From the NCBI GenBank assembly GCA_041392765.1, contig JAWKLL010000001.1:186001-250000 (forward strand): 64,000 bases of DNA, in the 5' to 3' direction. Below, in pieces: positions 54,215 through 63,359 of this stretch. Each line of letters opens with the position of its first letter. Position 1 is the stretch's first letter. The position numbers and the translations under genes are program-made. Under the pieces are notes generated by a model that worked only from the letters and a program-made list of their open reading frames with translations, had not been told where the DNA came from and did no database searches. This DNA is from Lewinella sp041392765. Lineage in GTDB: Bacteria > Bacteroidota > Bacteroidia > Chitinophagales > Saprospiraceae.

Positions 54215-56223
54215 TTAAAACATCCCATCCAGGAGTTGGTCGTCCACATACTGGGGCAGGGTCACTTGCAGGCCGGGGGTGCGTTCCATCTCTCGCTGAA
54301 TAGCAGCTACCGACCCATTGTTTCTGGCCAACTGCGGCGGGCTATGCCGTTGTTTACGTCATAAAACAGCATACGCTCCAACCGCACAGCAGCCTCAGCA
54401 CTTCCGTCTAATACCATACCGAAACCTCCGTTTATCACCTCGCCCCATCCAACGCCGCCGCCGTTGTGGATAGATACCCAGGTAGCACCGCGAAAACTGT
54501 CGCCTATTACGTTGTGTATGGACATATCGGCGGTAAACTGGCTACCGTCATAGATGTTGCTGGTTTCCCGAAAAGGGGAATCGGTGCCGCTTACATCATG
54601 GTGGTCGCGCCCGAGCACGATGGGCGCCGAGATGCGGCCATCGGCTATGGCATCATTGAAAGCCTTCGCAATCTTGATGCGGCCTTCTGCATCCGCATAG
54701 AGGATACGTGCCTGCGAACCTACCACTAAACGATTGGCCTTGGCGTTTTCAATCCAGTGGATGTTGTCGTCCATCTGTTGTTGGATACTTTCGGGAGCTT
54801 CGGCCTTAATAGTGCGCAACACATTGGCAGCAATGGCATCGGTGAGATCTAAATCGGCGGGGTTGCCCGAGGTGCATACCCAACGGAAGGGGCCAAAACC
54901 ATAATCAAAGCACATAGGGCCTAAGATGTCCTGCACATAAGAAGGGTATCGAAAGCGTATGCCATCGTCAGCCATCACATCGGCACCAGCTCTGGATGCT
55001 TCCAACAGGAAAGCATTACCATAGTCAAAGAAGTAAGTGCCTTTGGCGGTGTGGCGGTTCACAGCAGCGGCGTGCCTACGCAATGATGCCTGCACCTGCT
55101 CGCGGAAGGCATCAGGCTGGGTGCGCATCCATTCGTTGGCCGTGTCGAAATCCATACCAACGGGGTAGTAACCTCCTGCCCAAGGGTTGTGCAGAGAGGT
55201 TTGGTCGGAACCCAGCGATACGTGAATGTTTTCGGTATCGAATCGTTCCCACACATCCACAATATTGCCAATAAAAGCAATAGAAACAGCTTCGCCGTTG
55301 GCTTGCGCCCTGTGTACACGGGTTACGAGGGCATCTATATCGTCGATGAGTTCGTCCACCCAGCCCTGTTCGTAGCGTTTGGTCGCCGCTTTGGGGTTCA
55401 CCTCGGCGCATATCGTGATACACCCTACAATATTGCCTGCTTTGGGTTGTGCGCCACTCATGCCACCCAATCCTGCTGTGAGGAATATTTTGCCAGCAGG
55501 GGTTTCTCCCTTGGGGAGCATTTTGCGAAATGCGTTCATGACGGTTATCGTGGTGCCGTGCACGATACCCTGAGGACCAATGTACATATAGGAGCCGGCG
55601 GTCATTTGTCCGTATTGTGTTACGCCAAGGGCATTGAACCGTTCCCAATCGTCTGGTTGGGAGTAATTGGGTATCATCATGCCGTTGGTGACCACTACGC
55701 GGGGTGCTTCGGGGTGAGAAGGAAACAACCCCATTGGATGACCGGAATATACGTGGAGGGTCTGCTCATCAGTCATTTCCGACAGGTACTTCATGGCAAT
55801 GCGATATTGCGCCCAGTTTTGGAACACCGCACCATTGCCACCGTAGGTAATCAGTTCATTGGGGTGTTGCGCCACAGCGGGATCCAAATTATTCTGTATC
55901 ATCAGCATGATAGCAGCCGCTTGGCGCGAACGCGCCGGATATGCCGAAATAGGCCGTGCATACATAGGATACGAAGGCTGGAATCGGTACATATAGATGC
56001 GTCCCCATTGCGCCAGTTCTTCGGCAAATTCGGGGGCTAAGGTAGCGTGCCAAGCTGCCGGAAAATATCGCAGTGCATTGCGAATGGCGAGTTTTTTTTC
56101 TTCTTTCGTCAGTATATCCTTGCGGCGCGGTGCACGGTTGGCTTGCGCCGGGTAAGGCCGAAGTGGCGGCAGTTCGGTCGGTATGCCTTCGGCTACGAGC
56201 GTCTGAAAATCTATGGTGGTCAT
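54215..56223 (-). CDS. hutU: Urocanate hydratase, one C-terminal frameshift
   Basis: Second step of histidine degradation: urocanate to imidazolone propionate, with NAD+ as electrophile, in the cytoplasm. About 668 aa when repaired, the long form found in Bacteroidota. ITYGGNGAVFQNWAQYRIAM and TLHVYSGHPMGLFPSHPEAP come early; GKIFLTAGLGGMSGAQPKAG is the NAD-binding Gly-rich motif; FDYGNAFLLEASRAGAD and 'GPMCFDYGFGPFRWVCTSG' carry the active-site Cys region. The simple ORF stops at 54307 with a wrong-frame end. Adding one G near 54333 gives RRSWARNNGSVAAIQREMER ... DDQLLDGMF to the stop at 54215. Partner hutH lies upstream on the same strand. Confidence 0.95.
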
Positions 56224-56268
56224 GGCTAGTTGGTAGTTTTATGGATGGAAAACAGTATTACTAAAAAG

Positions 56269-56467
56269 CGTGAATTATGGGTAATAAATCGAACGCTAAA
56301 GTCATAAACAATTGATAGACAGTCAGATGTTTTTCGTGTGAAGGATAGCAGCGGACGTATCGGCTCAGCCGATACTGGAGCGGATAGCCTGACCCCTGTT
56401 TTGCAGGGGGCACACCCCGAAGTTTTGATTTTCAACTTCTTACCTTATGCTGTTATCCATAATTCAC
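56269..56467. mobile_element. MITE-like element, family P3, copy 2, inside the hut gene pair
   Basis: Ends CGTGAATTATGGGTAATAAA and GTTATCCATAATTCAC. Inside: AATTGATAGACAGTCAGATG, GTATCGGCTCAGCCGATAC, CCCCTGTTTTGCAGGGGGC, as in 17906-18105. It starts 45 bp from the hutU start and ends 1-2 bp before the hutH stop codon, so it fills practically the whole hutH-hutU gap. Confidence 0.87.
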
Positions 56468-56468
56468 A

Positions 56469-58019
56469 TTAAAAAGTCTCAAACAGTTCGTCCCATTCCG
56501 AAGTGCCTAGCGGCAGCATTTGCCGGCAAATATCCAACAAATGCCCGCTTTTCACAATAGCAATGGCTTTTTCGATGTCTTCGCCGAAAAGGCGGTCTTC
56601 CGTAGCGTGTGCAATGTGGCGGCGCACCTGAGCGTGGGCGGCTTCCAACACCTCGGTAGAGGACAGGGGGCGGCGAAAGTCCATAGCTTGGGCGGCGCAG
56701 AGCAGTTCTATTGCCAATATTTTCTCTACGTTTTCACTGACTTGCAGTGCTTTGCGCCCACTGATGGACCCCATGCTGACGTGGTCTTCTTGCCCCAAAG
56801 AAGTGGGGATGCTGTCGGCACTGGCAGGAAAACACAGCGATTTGTTCTCGCTGACCAATGCTGCCGAGGTGTATTGTACAATCATAAAGCCAGAGTTGAC
56901 ACCCGTATCGCGCAGCAACAACTTGGGCGTACCTTCCACCTTTCCCTCCAGCGATAGGTAGGTGCGCCTGTCGGAAATATTTCCCAACTCGGCAGCGGCT
57001 AGGCAAGCGTAGTCCAATGGCAGTGCTAGCGGCTGGCCGTGGAAGTTGCCACCACTCACGATGTCGTTAGCGGATAAAACGATGGGGTTGTCTGTAACGG
57101 CGTTGATTTCTGTTTCTACGGCCTGCTTCAGGTGGAGCCACGCTTGCCGCGAAGCACCGTGTACTTGTGGGATACAGCGCAGCGAGTAGGGGTCTTGCAC
57201 CCGGTCGCAGTTGTGGTGGGAAGCATTGATAGCAGAGTGCTCCAGCATGCGATACACGCTACTGGCTACGTGCTGATTGCCCGGATAAGGCCGTAGTTGG
57301 TGCAACTCTGGGCGAAAAGGAGCCCGCGACCCCAACAATCCTTCTATCATCATAGCCGCTATAAGGTCGGCATGGCGAAGGCAGTGCTGCAACTTTTCTA
57401 CTACCATCACGGCATGGGCGGCAATGAATTGGGTGCCATTGATGAGTGCCAGCCCCGCTTTGGGGCCCAACTGCAAGGGCACCATCCCTTTTTCCTGCAA
57501 TACGGCTTTGGTCGGGCGTATTTGACCTTCGTGATAGACCTTGCCTTCCCCAATCAAGGGTAGGAACAGATGTGAAAGAGGTGCCAGATCGCCAGAAGCC
57601 CCTACCGAGCCTTGTTCGGGTACTACCGGAATAATGTCTTGTGAGAGATGCCAAGCGATACGATCCAGTACAGCTGGCGCTACGCCCGAAAAGCCTTTGG
57701 CCAAAGCGTGCAACTTGAGGATAAGCATGAGTTTGGACAGCTCCTGGTCGATAGGTTGGCCTACGCCTACGGCATGGCTGATGAGGAGATTGCGCTGTAA
57801 CAAGGCCGTATATTCCTTGGAGATGGCCGTGCTACAAAGCGGTCCAAAGCCCGTATTGATACCATAGACAGGGGCGCCGTTTTCTACCACTTCGCGGACA
57901 GCCTGAGCCGATGCTTCCACTGCTGCTAAGGTATCGGGCGAGATGATAAATGCCTGCTGACCTCGCATAATAGCCAGTGCCTCACCCGCCGTGAGATGGT
58001 CTTTGCCGAATTGAAACAT
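56469..58019 (-). CDS. hutH: Histidine ammonia-lyase
   Basis: First step of histidine degradation: removes ammonia from histidine to give urocanate; cytoplasmic tetramer. The 516-aa length is typical. VPEQGSVGASGDLAPLSHLF holds Ala-Ser-Gly, which cyclises to the MIO cofactor. VYGINTGFGPLCSTAIS (Tyr of the lid) and 'GTQFIAAHAVMVVEKLQHC' are followed by 'DNPIVLSANDIVSGGNFHGQ' and 'QEDHVSMGSISGRKALQ'. It is transcribed before hutU on the minus strand; no hutI or hutG is in the window. Confidence 0.97.
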   Translation of the reverse strand: MFQFGKDHLTAGEALAIMRGQQAFIISPDTLAAVEASAQAVREVVENGAPVYGINTGFGPLCSTAISKEYTALLQRNLLISHAVGVGQPIDQELSKLMLILKLHALAKGFSGVAPAVLDRIAWHLSQDIIPVVPEQGSVGASGDLAPLSHLFLPLIGEGKVYHEGQIRPTKAVLQEKGMVPLQLGPKAGLALINGTQFIAAHAVMVVEKLQHCLRHADLIAAMMIEGLLGSRAPFRPELHQLRPYPGNQHVASSVYRMLEHSAINASHHNCDRVQDPYSLRCIPQVHGASRQAWLHLKQAVETEINAVTDNPIVLSANDIVSGGNFHGQPLALPLDYACLAAAELGNISDRRTYLSLEGKVEGTPKLLLRDTGVNSGFMIVQYTSAALVSENKSLCFPASADSIPTSLGQEDHVSMGSISGRKALQVSENVEKILAIELLCAAQAMDFRRPLSSTEVLEAAHAQVRRHIAHATEDRLFGEDIEKAIAIVKSGHLLDICRQMLPLGTSEWDELFETF

Positions 58020-58140
58020 AGTTGGTCTTTTTGGTTAGGGGACAGAATTAGAGGTTCTATCAGGGGCTGGCAAATGTAAGGCGTTTTGAGGAACAATCTC
58101 ATTTTGTATGTGCTTCAAATATCTTTTTACGCCATGCTGC

Positions 58141-58247
58141 GTCAAAGAACCATTTTCCTTAGCTTTGGCTAAGTAAAAGAACCTTTTCCTTGCCTAACGT
58201 AAAAATCTTATTTGAATCCCTATACAAATCCCCCGTACTTAACCTCT
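58141..58247 (-). repeat. Dispersed element, family P5, copy 2 (promoter-region repeat)
   Basis: On the minus strand: AGAGGTTAAGTACGGGGGAT, GGGATTCAAATAAG, TTTTTACGTTAGGCAAGGAA, AAGGTTCTTTTACTTAGCC, AGCTAAGGAAAATGGTTC. It matches 30001-30104. Its left edge GTCAAAGAACC equals the end of the P4 elements. It lies in the divergent gap between hutH and the SDR gene (58020-58471), which has no other clear signal apart from the small ORF at 58364. Confidence 0.8.
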
Positions 58248-58363
58248 ATAAAACCAATCAATATCTTATTTCCGTCTTTTCATTTAGTCATTCCGTAATA
58301 TCATTAAATGCTTGATGGTGGTGGTTCCGAAATTTGCACTATTATTCAATTAAAACAAATTTG

Positions 58364-58450
58364 ATGGAACAAGTAATTAGAAGAACTGCACCGTACAAAC
58401 ACCCAGAGAAAAAGATTCTTTATGTAGTATCTAACCCAGCAACCAATTAA
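58364..58450 (+). pseudogene. Short ORF, possible gene remnant
   Basis: 28 codons ending YVVSNPATN just before the SDR gene (22 bp). The sequence KKILYVVSNPATN resembles the first strand of a flavodoxin or DJ-1-type protein, which would make it a truncated remnant. It could equally be a leader ORF or chance. Confidence 0.25.
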
Positions 58451-58471
58451 TCAACTTAACACAATACGATA

Positions 58472-59284
58472 ATGAATAAAGTAGCCATCATTACAGGCGC
58501 AAGTTCAGGAATGGGTAAATCCGCCGCCTTTGAACTTCAAAAAATCGGATACACCGTTTATGGTATGGCAAGGCGTACCGACAAAATGAACGACCTGAAG
58601 GACAAAGGAATGGAAGTCGTATCGCTCGACTTAACCAACGATGCGTCCATTGTGAATGCCGTAAACACGGTTTTGGAAAAAGAGGGTCGAATTGATGTAC
58701 TCATCAATAACGCAGGATACGGCTCTTATGGCTCCGTAGAAGAAGTGTCTATAGAAGAAGCCAAGCGTCAATTTGAGGTCAATATTTTTGGTTTGGCACG
58801 CATTACGCAGCTCGTATTGCCCACGATGCGACAACAAAAATCGGGGAGAATTGTCAATATTTCCTCGATGGGGGGAAAGATTTACACCCCTTTTGGCGCT
58901 TGGTACCACGCTACAAAATTCGCATTGGAAGGTTGGAGCGACTGTTTAAGAATAGAGTTAATGCAGTTTGGTATTGATGTGGTGCTGGTAGAGCCTGGAG
59001 GCATACAAACCGAATGGGGGGACATTGCTATGGATGGTTTAAAGCAAACCTCTGGGAAAGGGCCTTATGCAGATATGGTCAATAAGGTGATAGAAAGCAT
59101 GGATAAGAGTAAAGATAAATTGACTCCTGTGGATGTTTTAGGTAAGGAAATTGCCAAAGCAGCTACGGAGAAAAATCCCAAAACAAGATACCTCAAAGGT
59201 TATTTGGCAAAGCCATTAGTCGCCATGAGAAAATGGCTCAGTGACCGTACATTCGACAAAATGATATTGAGTCAACTAAAATAA
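58472..59284 (+). CDS. Short-chain dehydrogenase/reductase (SDR)
   Basis: NAD(P)-dependent oxidoreductase, cytoplasmic, 270 aa, classical SDR layout. Cofactor loop TGASSGMG (8-15), LDLTN (53-57), INNAG (78-82), catalytic Ser in IVNISSM, Tyr145 and Lys149 in YHATK, then VEPGGIQTEW. The MARR at 32-35 suggests NADP(H). The C-terminal part (MRKWLSDRTFDKMILSQ) is like the oxidoreductases often paired with AraC regulators. The AraC gene follows after 25 bp, so the two form a unit. Substrate unknown. Confidence 0.9.
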   Translation: MNKVAIITGASSGMGKSAAFELQKIGYTVYGMARRTDKMNDLKDKGMEVVSLDLTNDASIVNAVNTVLEKEGRIDVLINNAGYGSYGSVEEVSIEEAKRQFEVNIFGLARITQLVLPTMRQQKSGRIVNISSMGGKIYTPFGAWYHATKFALEGWSDCLRIELMQFGIDVVLVEPGGIQTEWGDIAMDGLKQTSGKGPYADMVNKVIESMDKSKDKLTPVDVLGKEIAKAATEKNPKTRYLKGYLAKPLVAMRKWLSDRTFDKMILSQLK

Positions 59285-59309
59285 GCCCCTAAATTCATAA
59301 ATTTGAATC

Positions 59310-60224
59310 ATGGCAGAGTCGTTCATTATCAACACCATCAGTCAAGCCCATCAATCGGTTGGGCTGCCACCACCCAAGCATCCATTGGTTTCGGTAGTAA
59401 AAACAATGGATTTTAAACCCACTATTGATTTTAATGGCTTGAAGGTCATTAATAATCTGTATCAAATTACCTTAAAATCGAAGGGTTGTGGCAATTTGAT
59501 GTATGGCAAAAATTCCTACGACTATGAAGAAGGTACTTTAATATTTACAGCACCCGGACAGGTGACCGTTTTTGAAGGTGAAATGCCAGCGGAAAACAAT
59601 AGCGACAAAGGTTGGACGCTGGCATTTCATCCTGATTTGATTCGAAAATCGAATTTAGCAGACAAAATTAGCCAGTATTCATTTTTTAACTATGAAGTGA
59701 ACGAAGCCCTTCACCTTTCAGAAGATGAATTAAAAACCATTGAAGAAATCTTAGATAAAATAGTTAAAGAGTACAGTCAAAATTTGGATAAGCACAGTCA
59801 GAATTTGATTGTTTCAAACATTGAACTGCTATTGGATTATTGCACACGGTTTTACGATAGACAGTTTTACACTCGTTCAAATTTGAATCTTGACTTTGTT
59901 TCAAAATTTGAGAAGCTACTGAAAAGCTATTACCAGACGGAAGAGGTGGATGAAAACGGATTACCCACCGTTCAACACTTGGCGAAGCACTTGAACTTTT
60001 CTTCAAACTACCTAAGCGATCTGCTAAAAAAAGAAACAGGAAAGACAGCTCAGGAGCATATTCATCTGTTTATTATTGAACAAGCAAAGAATAAGCTACT
60101 CAATTCTAAAAGCTCCATAAGTGAAATCGGCTATGCCCTTGGTTTTGAATATCCCCAACATTTTAGTAACTTGTTTAAGCTAAAAACCGGATTTAGCCCG
60201 AGTGAATACAGGAATTTGAACTAA
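59310..60224 (+). CDS. AraC family transcriptional regulator
   Basis: 304 aa. An N-terminal cupin-like sensor (about 20-150; YEEGTLIFTAPGQVTVFEGE, GWTLAFHPDLIRKSNLADKI) precedes the C-terminal HTH_18 domain (about 205-303). The first HTH is PTVQHLAKHLNFSSNYLSDL and the second is ISEIGYALGFEYPQHFSNLF, ending KTGFSPSEYRN. It is co-directional with the SDR gene 25 bp upstream and probably controls it. Unlike the AraC protein at 856, it has the Bacteroidota cupin-type N-terminus. Confidence 0.9.
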   Translation: MAESFIINTISQAHQSVGLPPPKHPLVSVVKTMDFKPTIDFNGLKVINNLYQITLKSKGCGNLMYGKNSYDYEEGTLIFTAPGQVTVFEGEMPAENNSDKGWTLAFHPDLIRKSNLADKISQYSFFNYEVNEALHLSEDELKTIEEILDKIVKEYSQNLDKHSQNLIVSNIELLLDYCTRFYDRQFYTRSNLNLDFVSKFEKLLKSYYQTEEVDENGLPTVQHLAKHLNFSSNYLSDLLKKETGKTAQEHIHLFIIEQAKNKLLNSKSSISEIGYALGFEYPQHFSNLFKLKTGFSPSEYRNLN

Positions 60225-60329
60225 GCTTGAGTGTTGAAACGTTTATTGCGCTAAATTCGTAAGCTTCTAGTTTTGTAAAGATGCTATCCCATTCATTCAA
60301 GATGTGGACATGGATGATATAGCCCTGAT

Positions 60330-60545
60330 CGTCACAGCATCCACGCCATAAAGTCCTACTCACGCATGGCTTGCAGCAAGAAGTGAAAAAACACCCCAAA
60401 AAACAACGCAAAACCCTAAAAAAAACCATAACTTGCCCCTAAATCACCACGTTGCGGCAAGGCGCAAAAAACGATTTTCCCTTATGGTCGGTAGCTGGTA
60501 ATCTGGTGGTTGGTTCGTGCAAGGGAGTGGTTCGTGGTGTGGTAG
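60330..60545 (+). repeat. Cassette-type repeat block B (copy 4)
   Basis: GCAGCATCCACGCC, GCTTGCAGCAAGAAGTG, ACACCCCAAAAAACAACGC, CCATAACTTGCCCCTAAATC, CCACGTTGCGGCAAGGCGC and TTTTCCCTTATGG follow the block B order. It starts about 100 bp after the AraC stop and ends just before the next AT-rich gene (60568). Nothing else is seen in 60225-60567. Confidence 0.75.
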
Positions 60546-60567
60546 CCCATAGAGCAAATATAAACGA

Positions 60568-61248
60568 ATGAAGCTGGTATTGAAAATTTTAGGCGGAATA
60601 GGAATAGCAATAATAATCGGATTCATGACTTTGATGATAGGTCTAAGAAGTATTTTTGGCAAACATTATGACACCCAAGATTTAATTGAGAATTATGAAA
60701 AAAGGTCAAGCCAAATAATCGAAGTAAAAGAGTATATCAAAAAAATAACTCCTGAAAATTTTGATATTTACGTCGAATTTGATTCAAATAGAGAAATTGA
60801 TATGGAAGTTTGGGAAAAATCAGATACTGCAAAAAATGGAAGAATTTTCTGGTTTCAAGAATGGAATATCAATCCGTACAATTATAAACAAAAAGAGAGA
60901 AGTGAATACGATATAGAATACGGTGGCAAGACAAATTCATTAAAAGAGGTGATTAAAAAATTGAATTGGCAGGATAAAGAATTTAGAAAACTCAAATCGA
61001 AATTAGATAAAGCAAATTGCATTTCAATAGATAAATCAGGAGATATTTATACGATTGGATTTCAGAGAAGTGGAATGGGCAAATATCACTACAAAATATT
61101 TGATAATTGGTCAATTGATGAAATCAAACAGAAATTCAACGGCGGATGTTTGTATAAATATTACAAAGAAAATGTGGTACTTGAATATGGTGGAGGCGCA
61201 ATAGGAATGCAATGTTTTGAAGATTTTTATACAGACAAAGAAAAATAA
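60568..61248 (+). CDS. Hypothetical membrane-anchored protein
   Basis: 226 aa, not recognised. One N-terminal transmembrane helix (about 4-28; LKILGGIGIAIIIGFMTLMI) is followed by a soluble, Lys/Tyr-rich domain outside the cytoplasm (YEKRSSQIIEVKEYIKKITP; LNWQDKEFRKLKSKLDKANC; IGFQRSGMGKYHYKIFDNWS). Strongly AT-rich, unlike the backbone. Block B ends 23 bp before its ATG and block A begins 4 bp after its stop, the same frame as in the other islands. Confidence 0.65.
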   Translation: MKLVLKILGGIGIAIIIGFMTLMIGLRSIFGKHYDTQDLIENYEKRSSQIIEVKEYIKKITPENFDIYVEFDSNREIDMEVWEKSDTAKNGRIFWFQEWNINPYNYKQKERSEYDIEYGGKTNSLKEVIKKLNWQDKEFRKLKSKLDKANCISIDKSGDIYTIGFQRSGMGKYHYKIFDNWSIDEIKQKFNGGCLYKYYKENVVLEYGGGAIGMQCFEDFYTDKEK

Positions 61249-61251
61249 AAA

Positions 61252-61372
61252 ATAAGGCTGCTGCCAATAATGGCTAAAATGATGCGACAAGTCCCCCATT
61301 TTTAATACTATTAGGCCATTGAAATCCAATGTCTTACAGCAGGGTTTTAAACGAATTTAACCTGATGTACAG
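61252..61372 (+). repeat. Cassette-type repeat block A (copy 3)
   Basis: AAGGCTGCTGCCAATAATGG, ATGCGACAAGTC, then TACTATTAGGCCATTGAAAT, CCAATGTCTTACAGCAGGG, TTTTAAACGAATTTAACCTG and ATGTACAGCCC. It matches 4079-4200 and 5545-5650 over the last 80 bp. Confidence 0.75.
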
Positions 61373-61679
61373 CCCTTTGCGAATAGCAAAATAAGCGGAT
61401 TGTGAGACTATTAGCCATGTACGGTGGGAGCGAACAAACGCTAATCGTGTATTTGATACAATTTGCAAAAACACAGCGTATCACAAAAAGTCTGGCCCTT
61501 ATCGGCTTTAGTGGAGTGGGCGCAGCAAAAACCGTGAAGCCATTTGCACTGTTTGAGCCTCGAAAAAGTTGTTGCGAAGGGAAAGGATTCGTTATCAAAC
61601 TGAATAAAACGGGACGCTAAGTAAGAGGCGAGTTTGCAAATGGTAGGTTTTTCAAGCTCACGGAGCGTTAAGAAGCCGA
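61373..61679. other. Spacer between block A and block B
   Basis: Contains short ORFs on both strands (61402-61620 plus, 61441-61689 minus), neither with recognisable content. The plus one starts right after block A and reads like low-quality coding sequence. No gene is accepted. Confidence 0.3.
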
Positions 61680-61965
61680 TACAGGCCATGATTTTTGCTT
61701 CTTTTCATCAAGGAAAAGAAGAAGCCACACTGACAGAATACAGGATGCCAAGCGGTATAGGGATTGAGAAGGAGCAGCGTACCTCCCACTGCTCCTCGCA
61801 GCATCTACCCCACAACGTCCTACACACACACAGAGCTTGCAGCAAGAAGTGAAAGAACACCCCAAAAAACAACGCAAAACTCTAAAAAAACCATATCTTG
61901 CCCTCTAATCGCCACGTTTCCGCAAGGAGCAAAAAACGATTTTCCCTTATGGCAGGATAAGCGTT
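61680..61965 (+). repeat. Cassette-type repeat block B (copy 5)
   Basis: TTTTTGCTTCTTTTCATCAA, GGAAAAGAAGAAGCC, ACAGGATGCCAAGCGGTATA, GCTTGCAGCAAGAAGTG, ACACCCCAAAAAACAACGC, CCATATCTTGCCC, CCGCAAGGAGC and TTTTCCCTTATGG. It is the fullest match to 2560-2870, including the left GCTTCTTTTCATCAAGG part that shorter copies lack. It ends 39 bp before the next gene. Confidence 0.75.
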
Positions 61966-62003
61966 TTTAGTCTAACATTATAAAATCGGTAACTATCCAA
62001 GAA

Positions 62004-62423
62004 ATGAAGCTAAACGAGAGAGTTTGGTTATTTCGATATAAAGTTTTTCCAAGCGTGCTAAATAATTGGCTGTATAATCAGGATTTTGAGAAGATGAGGG
62101 TAATACTAAGATACGGGAAACTAGATGATCGAATTAGAATACTGGACTACGTGCAGCATCGAAAAGTATCTCAGTTGAACGAGGAGATTTGCACGTTATT
62201 ATTGGATGACTTCATAGTAGTAGCTAGAAAAGCATTGGAGGTGTTGGAAGAACTAGATATTAATGCCACCTATATAGATCAGATTAAAAAGGGACAAGCC
62301 TATCTAGCGTATCGAACTAGGCAAAAAGATTACTCAAGCGAAAGAGCGAGGTTGTTGATTGATAAGAATAAGATGGAGAAGCTTAGGGAAATCAAAAAGG
62401 CATTGACGCAGCGCATTAGATGA
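62004..62423 (+). CDS. Hypothetical protein
   Basis: 139 aa, not recognised. All-helical and charged (LYNQDFEKMRVILRYGKLDD; RIRILDYVQHRKVSQLNEEI; CTLLLDDFIVVARKALEVLE), like short HEAT or ankyrin-type helical arrays, with a basic coiled C-terminus (KNKMEKLREIKKALTQRI). No signal peptide. AT-rich and preceded by block B. Confidence 0.6.
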   Translation: MKLNERVWLFRYKVFPSVLNNWLYNQDFEKMRVILRYGKLDDRIRILDYVQHRKVSQLNEEICTLLLDDFIVVARKALEVLEELDINATYIDQIKKGQAYLAYRTRQKDYSSERARLLIDKNKMEKLREIKKALTQRIR

Positions 62424-62473
62424 TGAATCGTTTTAGGGTGGGGGTAGTTCTTGGTATTTGTAAAAAATAAAAA

Positions 62474-63236
62474 ATGAAACTATTAAAAACAATAAACACG
62501 CTTATTCTAATTTTCTCCATTTGTATGATTTCATGGGGACAAAAGGGAATAGAGAATTATAATGAAGGATTGTTAATGGAAAAAGGAAACATCGATGCAT
62601 TATAGCTTTTTCAAAAGGAATTGAATCAAATGATATTTCAAAAAAGAGTAAACCATTATGGAAGAGCGTATTCCTATTTTGAAATGAAAATTTTGACAAA
62701 GCCAAAGTAGATATTGGAAAGTAGTCTATTGACTGAAAAATAAATAAGGAAAGTATCAATAGTGATATTTATTGGTTGAAAGGGATGATTGCATCGGCGG
62801 AAGGAAATAAAAAAATTAGAAATCGAATGCTAAGAAAAAGCGATTGCGTATAGTCCAGAAAATTATTGGCTAAAAACGACTTTGCTTATTTTATTGAAGA
62901 TACCAACTTCAAAAAGGAATTGAATTACTGATGTTCGTGGAGAATAGTCATGATGCATTTGCATTCAATAATAGAGCATTAGGTTTTATTAAAATAGTAG
63001 AATTGAAAAGCAAAGTCGATTTAGATAAATCAAATGGAATTAGATAATGAAAACATTTCCTATATAAGAACTACTTTTTGTATATTATAAAGAGAAAGGA
63101 GAAAAAGAAAATGCCTGTGAAGCAATGGTTTGAAGAAGCGTTGAAAAAGAAAAAATAACTGATTACGAGAGATGAAGATACCGAAGAATTGAAAAAAAGA
63201 AAATGAATTTATACTCTTCGTGTAAAGAAATGAGAT
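62474..63236 (+). pseudogene. Wrecked secreted TPR-repeat protein
   Basis: Starts with a signal peptide from the ATG at 62474 (MKLLKTINTLILIFSICMIS then WGQ). It then continues only by switching frames: YNEGLLMEKGNIDA, FSKGIESNDIS, INSDIYWLKGMIASAEGNKK, 'EIECYEKAIAYSPENYWLKT', 'FAFNNRALGFIKIVELKSKV', then 'YKEKGEKENACEAM'. The spacing of A/Y/G residues is that of tetratricopeptide repeats. There are at least eight shifts or stops, mostly next to A runs. Either decayed or poorly determined sequence. Confidence 0.55.
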
Positions 63237-63359
63237 GATTAGTGGGTTTTATAGTAATATTATGAGTATTAGATACAAAGTGTTAAATCTAATTTATTGG
63301 ATTTGACACACTTTATGCAACGGTCTCAGACGATACATCAAATTCTAGACAAGCTCTTA
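63237..63359. other. AT-rich gap, nothing identified
   Basis: Between the TPR remnant and the convergent hydrolase gene. TAGATACAAAGTGTTAAATC and GATTTGACACACTTTATGC are weakly complementary and could form a shared hairpin, but there is no T run. Confidence 0.3.

Noticed and set aside
55189..56040. 283-codon plus-strand ORF
   Set aside because: Antisense to hutU, which is supported by clear urocanate hydratase motifs.
61402..61620. 72-codon plus-strand ORF (and antisense 61441-61689)
   Set aside because: Neither frame shows a recognisable domain and both lie between repeat blocks; kept only as spacer.
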